Source of the DNA: Chloranthus sessilifolius
Taxonomy: Eukaryota > Streptophyta > Magnoliopsida > Chloranthales > Chloranthaceae
DNA: 64,000 bases
Reading direction: 5' to 3'
NCBI GenBank assembly: GCA_021018995.1
Contig: CM037587.1
Span: 86,735,251 to 86,799,250 of the forward strand
This document shows positions 33,382 to 45,398 of this stretch, one piece after another. The notes below the pieces were generated by a model. It was not told the origin of the DNA and made no database searches. It was given only the letters and a program-made list of their open reading frames with translations. The position numbers and the translations under genes are program-made. How positions within the stretch are numbered: position 1 is the first letter of the stretch; each line of letters opens with the position of its first letter.

Positions 33382-35795
33382 TGTAGCGTCCCAACCTTTT
33401 GGGCCTTGATCCATAAGACTCTGTGCGCGTGCCGACGGATCATGCACCGAGGACCCCTTTAACAATGATGTAATGTCTATAGATCAAATCCAATGGACCG
33501 GAACGATCTTATGAAGACTGGATGTGGGAGCTTGAAACTCTCACACACGTCCCTTCGGTGTATCTATTTTACACCCAAACGTAGGAGCTAGAGTATAAAA
33601 AGAAACCTAGGGCATTTAATATCATATTAAATGTTGTACTTGAGAGTTAAGAAGAGAGAGGAAACCCTTGGGCATTGAAGGCCCGTGATTGCTGAGATCG
33701 ATCGGTTAGCGCGAAGAGAAGCAGCTGCTCGATCGAGGACCAGATTGAACTACACTGACTCGGTGAGAACCCCATCTCTTCTTGAAACAAGGAAGAGGAT
33801 TCGTTTGAATCAAGGTAAGGAGTGTGAATACATGTTTTAGATCATGTTGGGTGGAGTTAAATTAGAGTGTGTTCGTATGAGAATCATAAGAAATTGAGAT
33901 CGATTCAAAGTGAGAAGAAATCGGGGGTGAAAAACCCAGAAATGAGTGAAATCTACTCATTTCGATCAATCGAATTATGATTCGATCGATCGAAATGACA
34001 TTAAAAATGGAAAAAAATGATGTCCTAAGAAATTCGTTCGATCGAAAGTTATTTCGATCGAACGAAAAGTTTTCGATCGATCGATAGCTATAGTTCGATC
34101 GATCGAGGGGTATAGAAATAGAACTATGGAAATTTTGTTGAGGAGATTTGACCGATCAAAATTATTTGATCGAATTGAGATTCGTTCGATCAAATTTTGT
34201 TAAGGGATATACCTTCTGAGAACTCGATCGATCGAATTTGGTTTCGATCGATCAATTTATTTTCGTTCGATCAAAGGGGAAAATTCGTCTGATCGAATGA
34301 AAATATGTTTTGTAGTTTCTGAGAGAGGTCGACCGATCGAAATTTATTTCGATCGATCGAAAATGGGCTTTGATCGATCAAAACAGGGATTCGAACGATA
34401 GAATTTCCCAGATTTCTGCGTTTGGTGAGTTTTGACTTTGAGATTTCACGGGGACCTTTGGCAGTGTGTTTTACATCATTCTGATGAATGAAAATGGTCA
34501 TGTTTTGGTGAGCCTTGTGAGTAGGATGAACCCGACCTTTGTGAAGGCTTGAACACACACAGGTCGAATCTGTGAGGTAGGGAAAGCTTGATATCATGTG
34601 TTATGATATGATGCATTTTTCGCTTTGACCATGTGATTTCCGCATATGACTTCGAACTGATAAGGCATGTGATACGTTTGAATTGAAGATATGTGAAACG
34701 TATGAAATCTTTGAGATCCTTTGTGACATGTGTATGTGAGATCTCCATATTTCATTCCGGTTGTGACATAAATTATAATTACCACTTTACACGAGGATAA
34801 GCTATATGTATGCACTTTCGATTTAAGGTTATGTGAATACCTGACGGACGCGGCGGTATAACCATGACTGACGCGACAGGATATCCGTGACCGGTACGGC
34901 AGCTAATCCGTACACCCCTTGTGATATGTGCTTTGTGTGATTTCTACAGTATAACGGTAAATATGTGTTCGGCCAAGTGTCCAACTCTACGAGACCTTGG
35001 ATTTATGTGCAAGTGACTCATGTGAGTGACAATAGTGGGTATTCCATCGGGGGCTTGAGGCTATAGTTCCTCATTCTAGTACCTTAAGTAAAGCATCTTT
35101 AAGTTTCTTCTTTCTTTTGTCAGAATGGAAATGTGAGCATGTTCATGAAACCATAAACATTGCATATGTGTGTTAAAGCCATGAGAATCACCACTTCGCT
35201 CGTGTTCAGAACTACTTCGTTTTCATCATGCCATAATGTATGTGTTTGATGATATGATAAGCATGCTATGATATTTTCCCTACTGAGCTTGGATGAAGCT
35301 CATTCCTTTACAAATGTCACAGGTTCAGGTGAAGGTGTTGAGGTAGAGATTCCGGAGAAGGAAGATCCGGACTACTTCTCCTGCGAAGACCTTGAGGAGC
35401 CCCATCCCGAGGATTGTTTCCTTTGCGCTAGACCTGGGTAGGTCCGGCCCTGAGTCTTGTATTAAATTTTGCTTTGTTTTGGATAAGGAGAGAGGGATGA
35501 CTTCTAAATGGTATAATTGATTTATTTTGTTGAACCATGTTCGGTAAGGAAAGGTCCTTACCGGTGGTTCTCAACGGTTCTTTTTCCAGAGGCTTTCTTA
35601 AGGAATTAAAACCATCTTTTGGGTTTTTGGGTTGAATGATAATGTTCATTATTTTATTTATGCTACGAGTTTGAAATGGTTCTGCTTAGATTTCACTGTG
35701 CATGTTGTGACGCGATATGATCCGTTCGGGGCTCGACCTTAGCGCCAGTCCACTGACAGTGCGGGTTTTGGGGCACCGAAATCTGGGCTATCACA
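33382..35795 (+). repeat. Solo LTR of family F inside the PMD gene
   Basis: It reads TGTAGCGTCCC...GGGCTATCACA, 2414 bp, with a perfect target duplication GCGGC (33377-33381 and 35796-35800). Its end GGCACCGAAATCTGGGCTATCACA-like resembles element A's LTR, so it is a related family in plus orientation. A TATA box TATAAAA lies at 33594-33600. No internal region is attached. Confidence 0.92.
33961..34402. promoter_or_regulatory. Palindrome cluster TTCGATCGATCGAA (solo LTR F)
   Basis: There are a dozen or more copies of TTCGATCGATCGAA and one-base variants (TTCGATCAATCGAA, TTCGTTCGATCGAA, TTCGATCGAACGAA). They share the TTCGA...TCGAA half-sites with families A and C. The cluster lies about 360-800 bp downstream of the LTR TATA box. 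Confidence 0.7.
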
Positions 35796-36568
35796 GCGGC
35801 TTTCTACTGAGGCGGCCCGTGTTCCTCCTCCTGAGGTGGTTCCAGGGATAAGTCTTCTGATGGCCTAATCTCTCTCCATTTCGGTTTCCTTCTGCATATG
35901 CTTTTAAGAGTGCCCTGATAATTAATGTTATGTCATTCTGAACGTAGGATTTCAACTCGGCCATGGAATATGCAGAGTACCTTGCTGCTCTACTCCTCCC
36001 ATTCATTTCATTATCATTTGTCCTTTAACTGATCCTAACTCTTGGCTTTGACTGTGCCTTGCAATGTGCTCGTGCTAAGGAGTCGCATTCTTTTCTCAGT
36101 AGGATCTCGTAGGCATGGTCCAGGGTGGGGGACATTCAGACCATCGAGAGCTCCTCTCGTCGTCGCAAGAAATTGAAGGGCGCAAGCAAGGACTAGGCTT
36201 TTAGTTTTAGCTTTGAAAACTCAGTACTCTTGGGAATTTGATTTGAATTTTTTTGTTTAGACAGTTTTTCTTGGGGTGGATGATGTGTCACTTTGGATGA
36301 TATATTTTTTTCAAAAAATATTTTTAGTGGTTGATTTTATGCCATGGTTTCCTTACCCCGTATCTATTTTTCTGTAGGACGTGTTTGCCAAATGCTCTCA
36401 AAAAGCGACCTTTTGGGTCGCATGCCTTAATGTAGGATCAATCCTGCACATAAACAAAGTAATTCCCAAACAGTTGGTGATCTGAAGCGTAGATATAGAA
36501 AACAAAAAAAAAAGGTGAAAGTCCCCCCAGTTAGGTCCCGAGCTGGCTGGGGAGGGGGGATCTTTACT

Positions 36569-36672
36569 CTGGCGCAACTATTAGTTGAGTCAGGCAAAAA
36601 TGGGGACAAAATGCACTGGAGCAACTAATAGTTGCGCCAGGCTTAACCTGGGGAGCTGTGGGTCCTTATATA
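36569..36672 (+). promoter_or_regulatory. Palindrome pair plus TATA box upstream of the second antisense ORF
   Basis: Two B palindromes (36569-36594 and 36614-36642) are followed 25 bp later by TATATA (36667-36672) in CCTTATATACCCGAGG. The downstream coding segment starts about 140 bp further on. This is the tightest palindrome-TATA pairing in element B. Confidence 0.6.
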
Positions 36673-36808
36673 CCCGAGGCAGCCCAAAACTTATCCCTTT
36701 TTAGTTTGACTTCGCCTCTTTTACCGATTCTTTTTGCCCTTGCTTTTCCAAGGTAGGTCCATCACCATACATCAATTTTTATCCTCTCAAAAGATATTTT
36801 TACGTTCA

Positions 36809-38305
36809 TGGACCGCTTTCTAACCCTCCCTTATGTTGAGGGCCTGGAGCCAATTTACCCCCTTCCTTGGGCTTGGGGCCCAAATTTCTAACAGCCTGGT
36901 TTGGGAGCTTGAATGAGAGTGAGCTCGCCGATTTGGAGCGCCTTGGGCTATCTCGCCTTCCTTCCTTTCTAGAGGTTCCTCCACGGTGGGAATTCCTTTT
37001 TGCTGTCGCTTCCTTTTGGGATGTGAGTTCCCATGTATTCCATTTTGGGAAGCGGGAGCTAACCCCAACCCTTGAGGAGCTATCCAACCTATTTGGCCTG
37101 AAGCCTCACAGGGGCCTTACAAGAGCCACGCCTAGGCCGGGCTACTCCAAATCCATTCACCTTACTCTCGATTTGAAGAAACTTGAGTATGAGAAAAGTC
37201 TCATTGGGGGGCCCACAAGGTGTTCGCTAAAATTCCTCAAAGAACTTTTCGGCGAAGAAAGTCTCCGAAAATTGCCGGTTAGGAATATTTTCAATGTGAA
37301 AGCTCTAGCACTTGGTCTTATTTCTAAAATCCTCTTCTTTACTGGGGGGAGAGCTTCTCATTGATATTTTGCGATGTTTTGACGGAGCTGGAGGCAGGCC
37401 GATCCATGATGCATTTGGTTCTCACCGAGCTATATCGAGGCCTTGATTTATTTGCTTTGGGCAAGGTGGAGGGCCTTCGGGGGTGCCCCTTGCTGCTTCA
37501 GGTCTAGTTGGGTGAGCACCTCGCTATCTTGGGGCTTGTGCCCTGCTTTTATATCACTTGAGGTGAGGCGGCTCAATGCTTTCTGTGTAGGTGCCATTTG
37601 CTTCCACAGGGCGATGTGTTAGCTCTGAAACTTTGGTTGACCGATGCCGAGCTGACATGGAGGCGTCCTTGGTTGGACCGGACCTTCCCAATAGTTCACT
37701 CTAGAGACCATGAGGGCATCACCCTCCTAGGATTGACTGGTAACACCTTTTACTTCCCATTCTGAGTGTTGCGTCAGTTCGGCTGCCCTCAGCAAGTGCC
37801 TTGCGAGGCCAAACACCCCCTATGTGATTTGATATTTTCTAGGGGTACCTCTGGAGACATAGATCGGATTACTGCTCTTTGGGAAATGCGTCAATTGATG
37901 CTAATGTGTGATATTGAGCAAGGAGATTTGGTTAGGACTTCTCCTGAGTATGAGGCCTGGCTATTGACTGAGTGGCCTGTTGTCGATGGTCCATATTCGG
38001 CAGAGATTGTTGATACTAGAGGCCCCTAGCCAAAGAAAGAGATGACACTCCGAGCCCGTATCGAGCTACTAGTGGACGAGAAGAGGGTCCTACAAGAACT
38101 TTTGGCACATGAAAAGGTTAGAGCAGAAACAGCAAAGAGCGAGGTCCTCTGTTTGAAGGGATCACTGAGTGTCGCTTTTGGAGCCACCGAATCTTCTCAA
38201 AAGAGGTATAAGAGCCTTCATGGTCGCTGGTTGACTGAGCAGAATGTCCAGGAAGATGACCTTCATACTGAGATTAGCGCATTGAAGTGCGAGCTGGGCC
38301 GCTAA
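36809..38305 (+). pseudogene. Second antisense accessory ORF of element B (DUF7745-like), broken
   Basis: The best start is ATG 36809 (MDRFLTLPYVEGLEP), which shifts frame near 36880. The main frame then reads LTAWFGSLNESELADLERLG, PPRWEFLFAVASFWD, HVFHFGKRELTPTLEELSNL and a KKLEYEKSL segment. Stops and shifts at 37363-37740 interrupt a middle part (TWRRPWLDRTFPIVHS, GITLLGLTGNTFYFPF). 37766-38029 gives VLRQFGCPQQVP-type sequence, and 38042-38305 a coiled-coil-like tail (LRARIELLVDEKRVLQELLA). The order resembles the DUF7745-type domain seen in plant retroelement ORFs, a tentative family call. It converges on the integrase gene of the same element. Confidence 0.65.
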
Positions 38306-39734
38306 CTCCTTCCTGCACACAGAACTTTTTGCACAGATCAGATACACAAAAAAAGGGGAATAAAAACTCCTTTACTGATACACACATTTTTGGTATACAT
38401 ATTTTCTTTATGTTTTTGTTGTTTTTCATTTATTTGTAAAAAGGAAAGGAAGCTAGTCATCATACCGGCTATTTTTTTTGGGATGTGGTTTAAGCGGTGC
38501 ATTTTGTAAATGAAAGGTAGTTTATTATAGACATCTACATAGACCTTTTGGCCTTTTTTTTGTGCATATATATATATTTTTTTTTTTTTTTTGTGCGGTG
38601 CCTTAATCATCTTGTGAAACCCTGGGTCCTCTTTTGAGCATGGTCGAGCCCCCCTTTTTACTGGTTGATTCTGAAAGAGTTTCAACAGTCCTACCAAGGC
38701 CAGAATGTTCATCCCCTTGGGATTGAGTCAAACCTTTCTCCTTACCTTGAGAATGTTTGATAAAGTAATTTCATGAAAATAAATCTGGTCGAGACTCGAT
38801 TCGAACTAACATGAGCGGCCTCGAAAACGGGATCAGGGAGAGTAACCAAGAGGGCTCCTCAAGCATCAATCCTCTCAATCAGACCAAACCTTTCCTTTTC
38901 AATTTTTTTCTCTTTTCTTTTCTTCTTTTTTTTTTTATCTCCTTTTTTACCCGTGGCGCCCTTTCGGGTTTTCACCACGTCCATGGGTTTAGCTCTCTTA
39001 CCCCAAGCGCCCTTTCAGGTTTTCACCTGGTCCGCACAAACTCGTTGTTTTTACCCGTAGCGCCCATTCGGGTTTTCACCACGTCCATCTTGCTTTGAGC
39101 TTGTATTTTTATTTTTATTTTTCTTCTTTTTTTTAATTATTTTTTATTCTTTCAATTTTTTTTTTCAAAAGCCACGACATAGACGTCGATTCCGTCATAA
39201 CCGGCCATATGGGATTCTGGTGTCGTCTCACAACTCGGCTCGTATTAACTTAACAGATATTATGACTACTTGTGAACCTAAAAGAGGGCTTTCTTTAGGG
39301 TGTAGCTTGGCCATGGGTTAGGTTAGGATTGAAGGTATGTTAGGCTAAAAGGGTTTCCTTAATACGGCTTCAGTTTTCTCAACATACTTTCTCCCTTGGG
39401 GGTTTTTCACTATACATGCCCCGTGATTCTTCTATATATTTTTTATTCTTTTTGCTCTATTTCAGGTAATCTCTTTTTGAGGTTTTGCTTTTTCAATTTC
39501 TTTTAGATTTTGATGGTAACTTTACTTCCCTTTTTCTGTATATGTACACAAACATTTTTTTTGGGGAAGGGGGGTTATTAAAAGAAAGGCCCAGGCTCAA
39601 GTGGGATAGCAAAGGATATCATCATTTTCAGGGATGCTTTTTGGCTACTGTGTTTGGAATGATGGCCTCTTTTGGGTGATTCTTAAGCAGTCACGTATTT
39701 GTTTCACCAATACTTACCTTATCGCGATAGACTA
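38306..39734. repeat. Intergenic region with three-copy tandem repeat between convergent genes
   Basis: Three divergent copies of a roughly 50-60-bp unit lie at about 38950-39090 (ACCCGTGGCGCCCTTTCGGG, CCAAGCGCCCTTTCAGG, ACCCGTAGCGCCCATTCGGG), each followed by TTTTCACC and then (A/T)CGTCCAT or TGGTCCG. T-rich tracts flank them. The region separates the plus-strand accessory ORF from the minus-strand integrase, so both transcripts could end here. No gene is seen. Confidence 0.5.
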
Positions 39735-40960
39735 AGAGTAGAATAGTCGGACATATCCAGCATTGATGGGCTCAGGAAGATGATCTCCGTCCATGGTGGC
39801 GAGGTGGATGGCGTATCCTAGTAGCACTTCTCAGATGACGTAAGGTCCTTCCCAGTTTGGCTTGAACTTTCCTCTTTGATCGGCGTGGAGGGATGGGAAG
39901 ATCTTCTTCAGTGCAGTGTCTCCTACCTTTAGATCTCAACCACGGACACGTTTATTGTAAGCGCGTGTGATTCACCCCTAGTAAACTTGAGTGTGACACA
40001 AGGCTAGGACTCTCTTCTCGTCCAATAAGCTCAACTGTTCAAAGCGTGATCTTTCTCTCTTCGCTTCGGGTAAGCCTGATTCCATGAGGATTCGGAGTGA
40101 GGGTACCTCAACCTCAACTGGTAGGACGGCCTCAGTTCCATACACAAGAGAGAATGGTGTTGCCCCTGTAGTGGTACGGATTGACATTCTGTAGGCCCAT
40201 AAAGAAAATGGCAGCATTTTGCTCCAATCTCGATAAGTGACGACCATTTTCTCAAGGATGCGGACGACCGTCTTGTTCGCAGCCTCCACGGCTCCATTAG
40301 TTTGAGGTCGATAAGGGGACGAGTGATGGTGCTTGATCTTGTATTGCTCGCAGAAAGCTCGGATACGCTTATTAACAAAATTTGTGTCTTTGTCCGTGAT
40401 GATATCTTTGGATACTCCAAATTGGCACACAATATTGTTCTTGAGAAACTTCTCAACGTGACTGGCCGTGATGTTGGCATATGACGCCGCTTCTACCCAT
40501 TTGGTGAAGTATTCAATGGCGACGAGGATGAACCGATGTCCATTTGATGCTTTCAGATTAATCATTCCAACGACATCAAGGCCCCAGATAGCAAATGGCC
40601 AAGGAGTGGTCATGTTGTGTAGATCGATGGCAGGAGCGTATATAAGACTGGAGTGTTCCTGACACTTGTAGCATTTCTGAATATGTTTGTAGCAATCTGA
40701 TTCTATAGTGGTCCAAAAGTATCCCTACCATAGAATTTTCTTAGCGAGCATGTGACCGCTGACGTGGGCTCCGCATACTCCCTCGTGGATCTCCTTCATA
40801 ATATTGATCACTTCACCTTCAGTAAGGCACTTGAGCAAAACATTATTATATGATCACTTATATAGCCATTCCCCACAAATGATGTAGCCTACTGCTAAAC
40901 ATTGAATGGTTCGTCGGTCCGTCTTGGATGTTCCCTCAGGGAAAGTTAGGGTCTTGAGGA
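39735..40960 (-). pseudogene. Element B integrase
   Basis: The N-terminal zinc-binding part lies at about 40830-40650 (EIHEGVCGAHVSGHML...CYKHIQKCYKCQ, HHCC). The core at 40613-39978 has D in WGLDVVGMI, D in IITDKDTNF and E in QTNGAVEAANKT. The tail holds GKFKPNWEGPYV-type sequence across frames down to about 39735. There is no chromodomain. Stops and shifts occur at about 40865, 40720 and 39975. Confidence 0.88.
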
Positions 40961-41024
40961 AATTCTTGATATCTGAGAACCAAGGTGGCTCATCATTAGG
41001 CTTCATAGGTTCCTCAATCTAGAG

Positions 41025-42068
41025 TCAGTAGGCCGGCTCATTCCTCTGCTCGATCATGATCGGCTTCATCTCAGCACCATACGGGATTTCTATCATTGAC
41101 GCCAAAGTTGCTAGTGCATCAGCAAAGCGATTTCTTATCCGGGGGACATATGAGAATGTCACATCTTGGAAGTAAGATATCAGGTCCTCAAGGTGCTCAT
41201 GGTAAGGGATCAGTTTTTCGTCTTTCATCTTCCAGTCACCATTCGTCTGGCATATGATTAACTGCGAATCGCCAAACACTCGGAGGTGAGCTATATTCAG
41301 ATCGAGAGCCGCTTACAGACCAACGGCACAAGCTTCATATTCAGCCATGTTGTTTGTGCAAGGAAAGTTGAGCTTGATAGAGACGGGTATGTGGGATCCT
41401 TTCGGTGAAATCAGAATGACGCCAACTCCCTGACCTTCTACATTAGTTGCCCCGTCAAAGTGGATTACCCAAGAATCTTCTACTTCTTCCGTATCATCTT
41501 CTATCATAAAAAGGATGCCCTCATCAGGGAATTCAATTCTCAAAGGCTTATAATCTGGCAAAGAATTGTCGACAAGATGATTGGCGAGTGCCTGCCCCTT
41601 GATTGACTTCTGAGTGACGTACGTGATGTCAAACTCAGACAATAACAATTGCCATCGTGTAGTCTGCCCAGTGAGAGCGGGCTTCTCAAACAGGTATTTT
41701 AATGGGTCCATTCGGGCCAACAATAGAACGGCTTGGGATAACAAGTAATGGCAGAGCCTCTGAGTAGCCCATACAAGAGCCAGGCATGCTTTCTCCATAT
41801 GAGAATAGTGCATCTCATAATCAGTGGACTTCTTGCTCAGATAGTAGATGGCCTGCTCTCTTCTTCCCATCTTGTCATGCTGACCTAAGACGCATCCCAT
41901 CAAGACCTCCGTCGTAGAGAGATACATTAAGAGTGGTCTCCCCGGCTCAGGTGGTACCAAAACAGGCAGGTTAAGGAGGTTGCTTTTGATTTTATCGAAT
42001 GCTGCCTGATAGTCCTCGTTCCATTCTACGGGCGAGTTCTTCCTTAGTAGCTTGAAGATCAGTTGCAA
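41025..42068 (-). pseudogene. Element B RNase H region
   Basis: The region 42068-41313 holds the RT connection and first RNase H (YLSTTEVLMGCVLGQHD, YYLSKKSTDYEMHYSHMEKA). It is followed by a second RNase H-type domain (WVIHFDGATNVEGQGVGVIL and, at 41279-41025, VFGDSQLIICQTNGDW-like MFGDSQLIICQ). Two RNase H modules are characteristic of Tat elements. A stop at about 41310 separates the two frames. Confidence 0.85.
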
Positions 42069-42850
42069 ATTGGTGTTAGCTGTGCAATGAACCGACTGAT
42101 ATATTATATTTTGCCCAAGAACCCTCTAACTTCTTTTTCAGTAGACGGTGGAGGCATTTCTGTGATAGCTTTGACTTTGACTGGGTCGACCTCTATCCCC
42201 CTCCTGCTGACGATGAATCCCAACAGCTTTCCGGACATAGTGCCAAACGCGCACTTTTATGGATTTAGGCATAGTTTATACTTTGTTAGCCTCTCAAACA
42301 ACTTCTGAAGATTTACCAAGTGATCACCTCGCTCTGGAAACTTGGCTATCATGTCATCGACGTATACTTCAATCTCTCGATGCATCATGTCGTAAAATAG
42401 CGCAGTCATAGCTCTCTGGTATGTTGCACCGGCATTCTTCAGTCCGAATGGCATGACTCAGTAGCAAAAAGTTCCCCAGGGGGTAATGAACGTTGTCTTC
42501 TCCCGATCGGCCTTTGCCATCTTTATCTGGTTGTATCCTAAGAATCCATCCATAAAAGAAAGCATCCAGTGCTTAGCAGTGTTATCGACGAAGATGTCGA
42601 TGTGTGGCAATGGAAAATCGTCTTTTAGACTCGCTCTGTTCAAATTGCAGAAATTGATGCACATGCAGACCTTTCCATCTTTCTTCGACACAATATTGGC
42701 TAGCCACTACAGGTATTTGTATACCATGAGAAACCCTACATCACACTTCTTGATGACTTCATCTTTGACTTTCAACATCCACTCGGGTCAGAGACGTCTC
42801 AGCTTCTGCTTAACCGATTTCATATCGGGGTAGAGAGGCAACTCATGCTC
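42069..42850 (-). pseudogene. Element B reverse transcriptase
   Basis: Motifs are KKDGKVCMCINFCNLNRA, HWMLSFMDGFLGYNQIKMA, VMPFGLKNAGATYQRAM and the catalytic EVYVDDMIAK. The thumb continues GFIVSRRGIEVDPVKV. Stops interrupt it at about 42455 and 42256, and others upstream of 42691. Confidence 0.88.
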
Positions 42851-44009
42851 AACCAAATCAGTGTCTAGACCAGGCATGTCCTTGTAGGACCAGGCAAAAA
42901 TGTCTTGATATGACTAAAGAAAGTCGATCATGCTTTTCTTTTCTTTAGGGGACAGCGATGTTTCAATTTTTGTTATTCTGGGAATCTCCTCAGTCCCTAG
43001 ATTGATATCCTCTGTCTCTTCGACAACGGGGGTAGGGCCATGCTCAAAGTCGGCGAACTAGTCAAGGAGCTCATTGGGGAGCTCCTCCAAAGGACTATCC
43101 TCGTCCAGACTCATAACTCCCACCTCTTCTTGTATTTCTATATGAAAGGGGTCGATTTTACGTGGGACGGGTACTTCGATTAAGGCATCCTTTTGTGAGA
43201 CTTTTTCTGGAATTTTAAATGACGATATTTTTGGACTTTGGATTTTTTCAATGTTTTTGGGATTTTGTATTTTTTCAATATTTTTGGGATTTTGTATTTT
43301 TTCAATGTTTTTGAGATTTTTGTTTTCTTCAATGTTTTTGAGATTTTATATTTCTTTGAAGGCTGACCCTTGGCAGTGCGAGTCTGTGTATATACAAGGT
43401 ATTGCCTGCCAATGACTTATCTCACTTTTTATAGGTTGTTTTTTTTTTTAAATAGGTGTCAAACTTTAGGCCACTCCCTGCTTCCAGAGTTTGGAGCAAA
43501 GATACCCAATTGCGTACCTAAGGGGTTGTTCCTTTACTTGTTGGGATGGAGGGTGCTAACTAATATGGCTCATTGGAGTCAGCTTCCATCATGTTGATCC
43601 CCATTTCGTCTGAGATGATGTCCTCAAATGATAACTCAGTTTTATGGTGATTTACCATAGGGGGAGTTTGTTCAAGTACTGGTCGTCGTTCCTCGAAGAG
43701 GGACAACACAGCCAAATCTATTTCCAGGCTGGGAAGGGAGATCTGGGGATTGGTGGGATGTATAGGGTCTGTGGGTTTGTGTGGGGTCAAATGGGTTACC
43801 CCATTTCGATCGATCTTTACGACCCCAATGCTAACAAAGGATTCCCTAATGTGCGGCCTAGGGCGAGGTTTCTCTTCTATGTTGATTCCTCGAGCTTTAG
43901 CAGCTGCAGCGACCCTGACTTTCTCTTTAGGCTCTCGGACTTCTTCCTCTGTGGACTTGTAACCTAGCTCGAATCTTACTTTCTATCCCTTAGCAACAAC
44001 TGGCTCTCT
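42851..44009. repeat. Protease-RT spacer with AT-rich tandem repeat (43229-43350)
   Basis: About four copies of a roughly 30-bp unit (GGGATTTTGTATTTTTTCAA with TGTTTTTG) lie at 43229-43350. The rest of the interval is a weakly coding polyprotein linker on the minus strand with many stops. The interval 43351-43560 looks non-coding. Confidence 0.5.
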
Positions 44010-45086
44010 TCAGCCTTGTAATCTGGGCCCGAGCCCTCGGCCTTTTTGATAGCCCCACTTTTGGAACATAGCCACCGCCGCTACCATACCGCCTCCCGTT
44101 TTAGGCATGATGCCCTCAATGGGCTTCGGGAGTATTGCTGACACCTCATATTTAAAACTGTGGAGGTCGACATCCTCAGCGGTGTGCAGTATATCCAACA
44201 CATTGGATTTTTCGACATATTGGCGGCTTTTTCTTTCTTGTTGTGCCCCTCACCAATAATTGCAATAATTTTGTGCCCAGACGCAAATTTGAGTTTCTCG
44301 TGCAAAGTGGAAGGTATGGCTCCGACCTCGTGTAGCCACGGGCGCCCCAACAATAGATTAAATGAGGATTTGATATCCATGACTTGAAACAAGATGGAAG
44401 AGGTCATTGGCCCTATCAACAGCTCAAGGTTAACTTCTCCCATTATTTCTCTCCTGGTATTGTCAAACCCTCTTACACTGGTTTTGGTGGGCCTCAGCAT
44501 GCATGGATTGACCCAATCTTAGTGGCGGTTCTTAACAGGAATATGTTCAATGCGGACCCATTATCAATTAAAACTAGGGGAATGACCATATTTTCAAACT
44601 CAACGGTTATATTTAATGACTTGGAGTGGCAACACCCTTCTTCCGGTAAATCAGCATCAGAGAATGAAATGGCATTCGGAGCCATCACTTGACCAATTAT
44701 CTGCCCGACTTCATCTGGGCTAACTTGGAGTGATACATGTGTATTTTTTAACACCCCCATTAATGCTTGAAAATAGAGTGGGGACGTCATCAATAGATCC
44801 ATACGGTTATATGGGCAAGCATTCTTCTCAGTTGAGTCTCTAGTATATGTTCTCAACTCATTTTTTCGAAGGAGTTCACAGTGCCATCTTTCTTCCCCTC
44901 TGGTTGGGCTTGTGCTGCTGCTAGTGCTTCTGGCTGTTTTGATATTCTCCAAGACCGTGTGACAAAACCCACTACCCCTTCTCTATTGTTACTGCCAGTA
45001 TTGACATATGTTTGCTCATAGCTTAGCGGGACCTGATGAGGGTCATAGGTTGGTCCGGAGAGCTGGAAAGGTATGGTTGTCGGCAC
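44010..45086 (-). pseudogene. Element B aspartic protease followed by a G-patch motif
   Basis: 45086-44853 carries the pre-protease GVVGFVTRSWRI segment. 44952-44494 holds VSPDEVGQIIGQVMAP, ISFSDADLPEEG and the active site VLIDNGSALNIF. 44500-44081 has RGFDNTRREIMGE, FNLLLGRPWLHEVGA and STLHEKLKFA, usual for Tat proteases. The 44201-44010 frame ends FQKWGYQKGRGLGPRLQG, a glycine-rich G-patch-like motif associated with RNA binding. Segments lie in different frames. Confidence 0.85.
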
Positions 45087-45398
45087 CTGAGGCTCTTACA
45101 CTGTCGGCTCAGGAGGTGTGGGCAACACCTAATTTATTTTGGTGGTAGCGGGTTGGGTGGAAAAATTGGGCCAAATGGGGGTGGTGAAGCTTAAGGGTGG
45201 TGGTATTGGGGGGAAGGAGGAAAAAGTAGGCCATTGACAGCTGGTAGGTGCTGGTGGGAGATGGGGGGTTTGATGGACCGTTAGGTAATTGACCGGGGTG
45301 GTGGAGTTCGCAGGCGGAGCTTGGGGTGATGGGGTGGACGCGGACCATTGATAACCGACGGGTGCGGGTGTGGGATTGGGGGCCTGATGGCTTATTGG

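Larger units (their letters stand above)
31371..36196 (+). pseudogene. Antisense accessory gene of element B: plant mobile domain (PMD) protein
   Basis: PMD proteins (MAIN/MAIL-like) are found in hosts and transposons; their molecular role is unsettled. A 5' leader intron fits 30370-31319 (T-rich, ending TATTTGCAG). Exons run 31371-31568 (MSGEGEHIPDEG), 31651-32327, 32419-32583, 32678-33049 and from about 33143. The core has GFGEFLSCPAMRANAAYLKA, KIMTFHMSYAEMTLTPVDWA, IVLACITLLVLLG, then VWGYHHFHPGRPLLFSEVL and WYPVGSIEELIVAFF. Junctions 32327/32419 and 32583/32678 are canonical GT-AG and keep frame. Those near 31568/31651 and 33049/33143 are off by one base, so there are indels or my boundaries are wrong. 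Exon 5 (acidic, Ser/Gly-rich) is interrupted by solo LTR F but continues in frame after 35800 (STEAARVPPPEVVPG). A likely last exon ends SSRRRKKLKGASKD at 36196. Confidence 0.8.
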
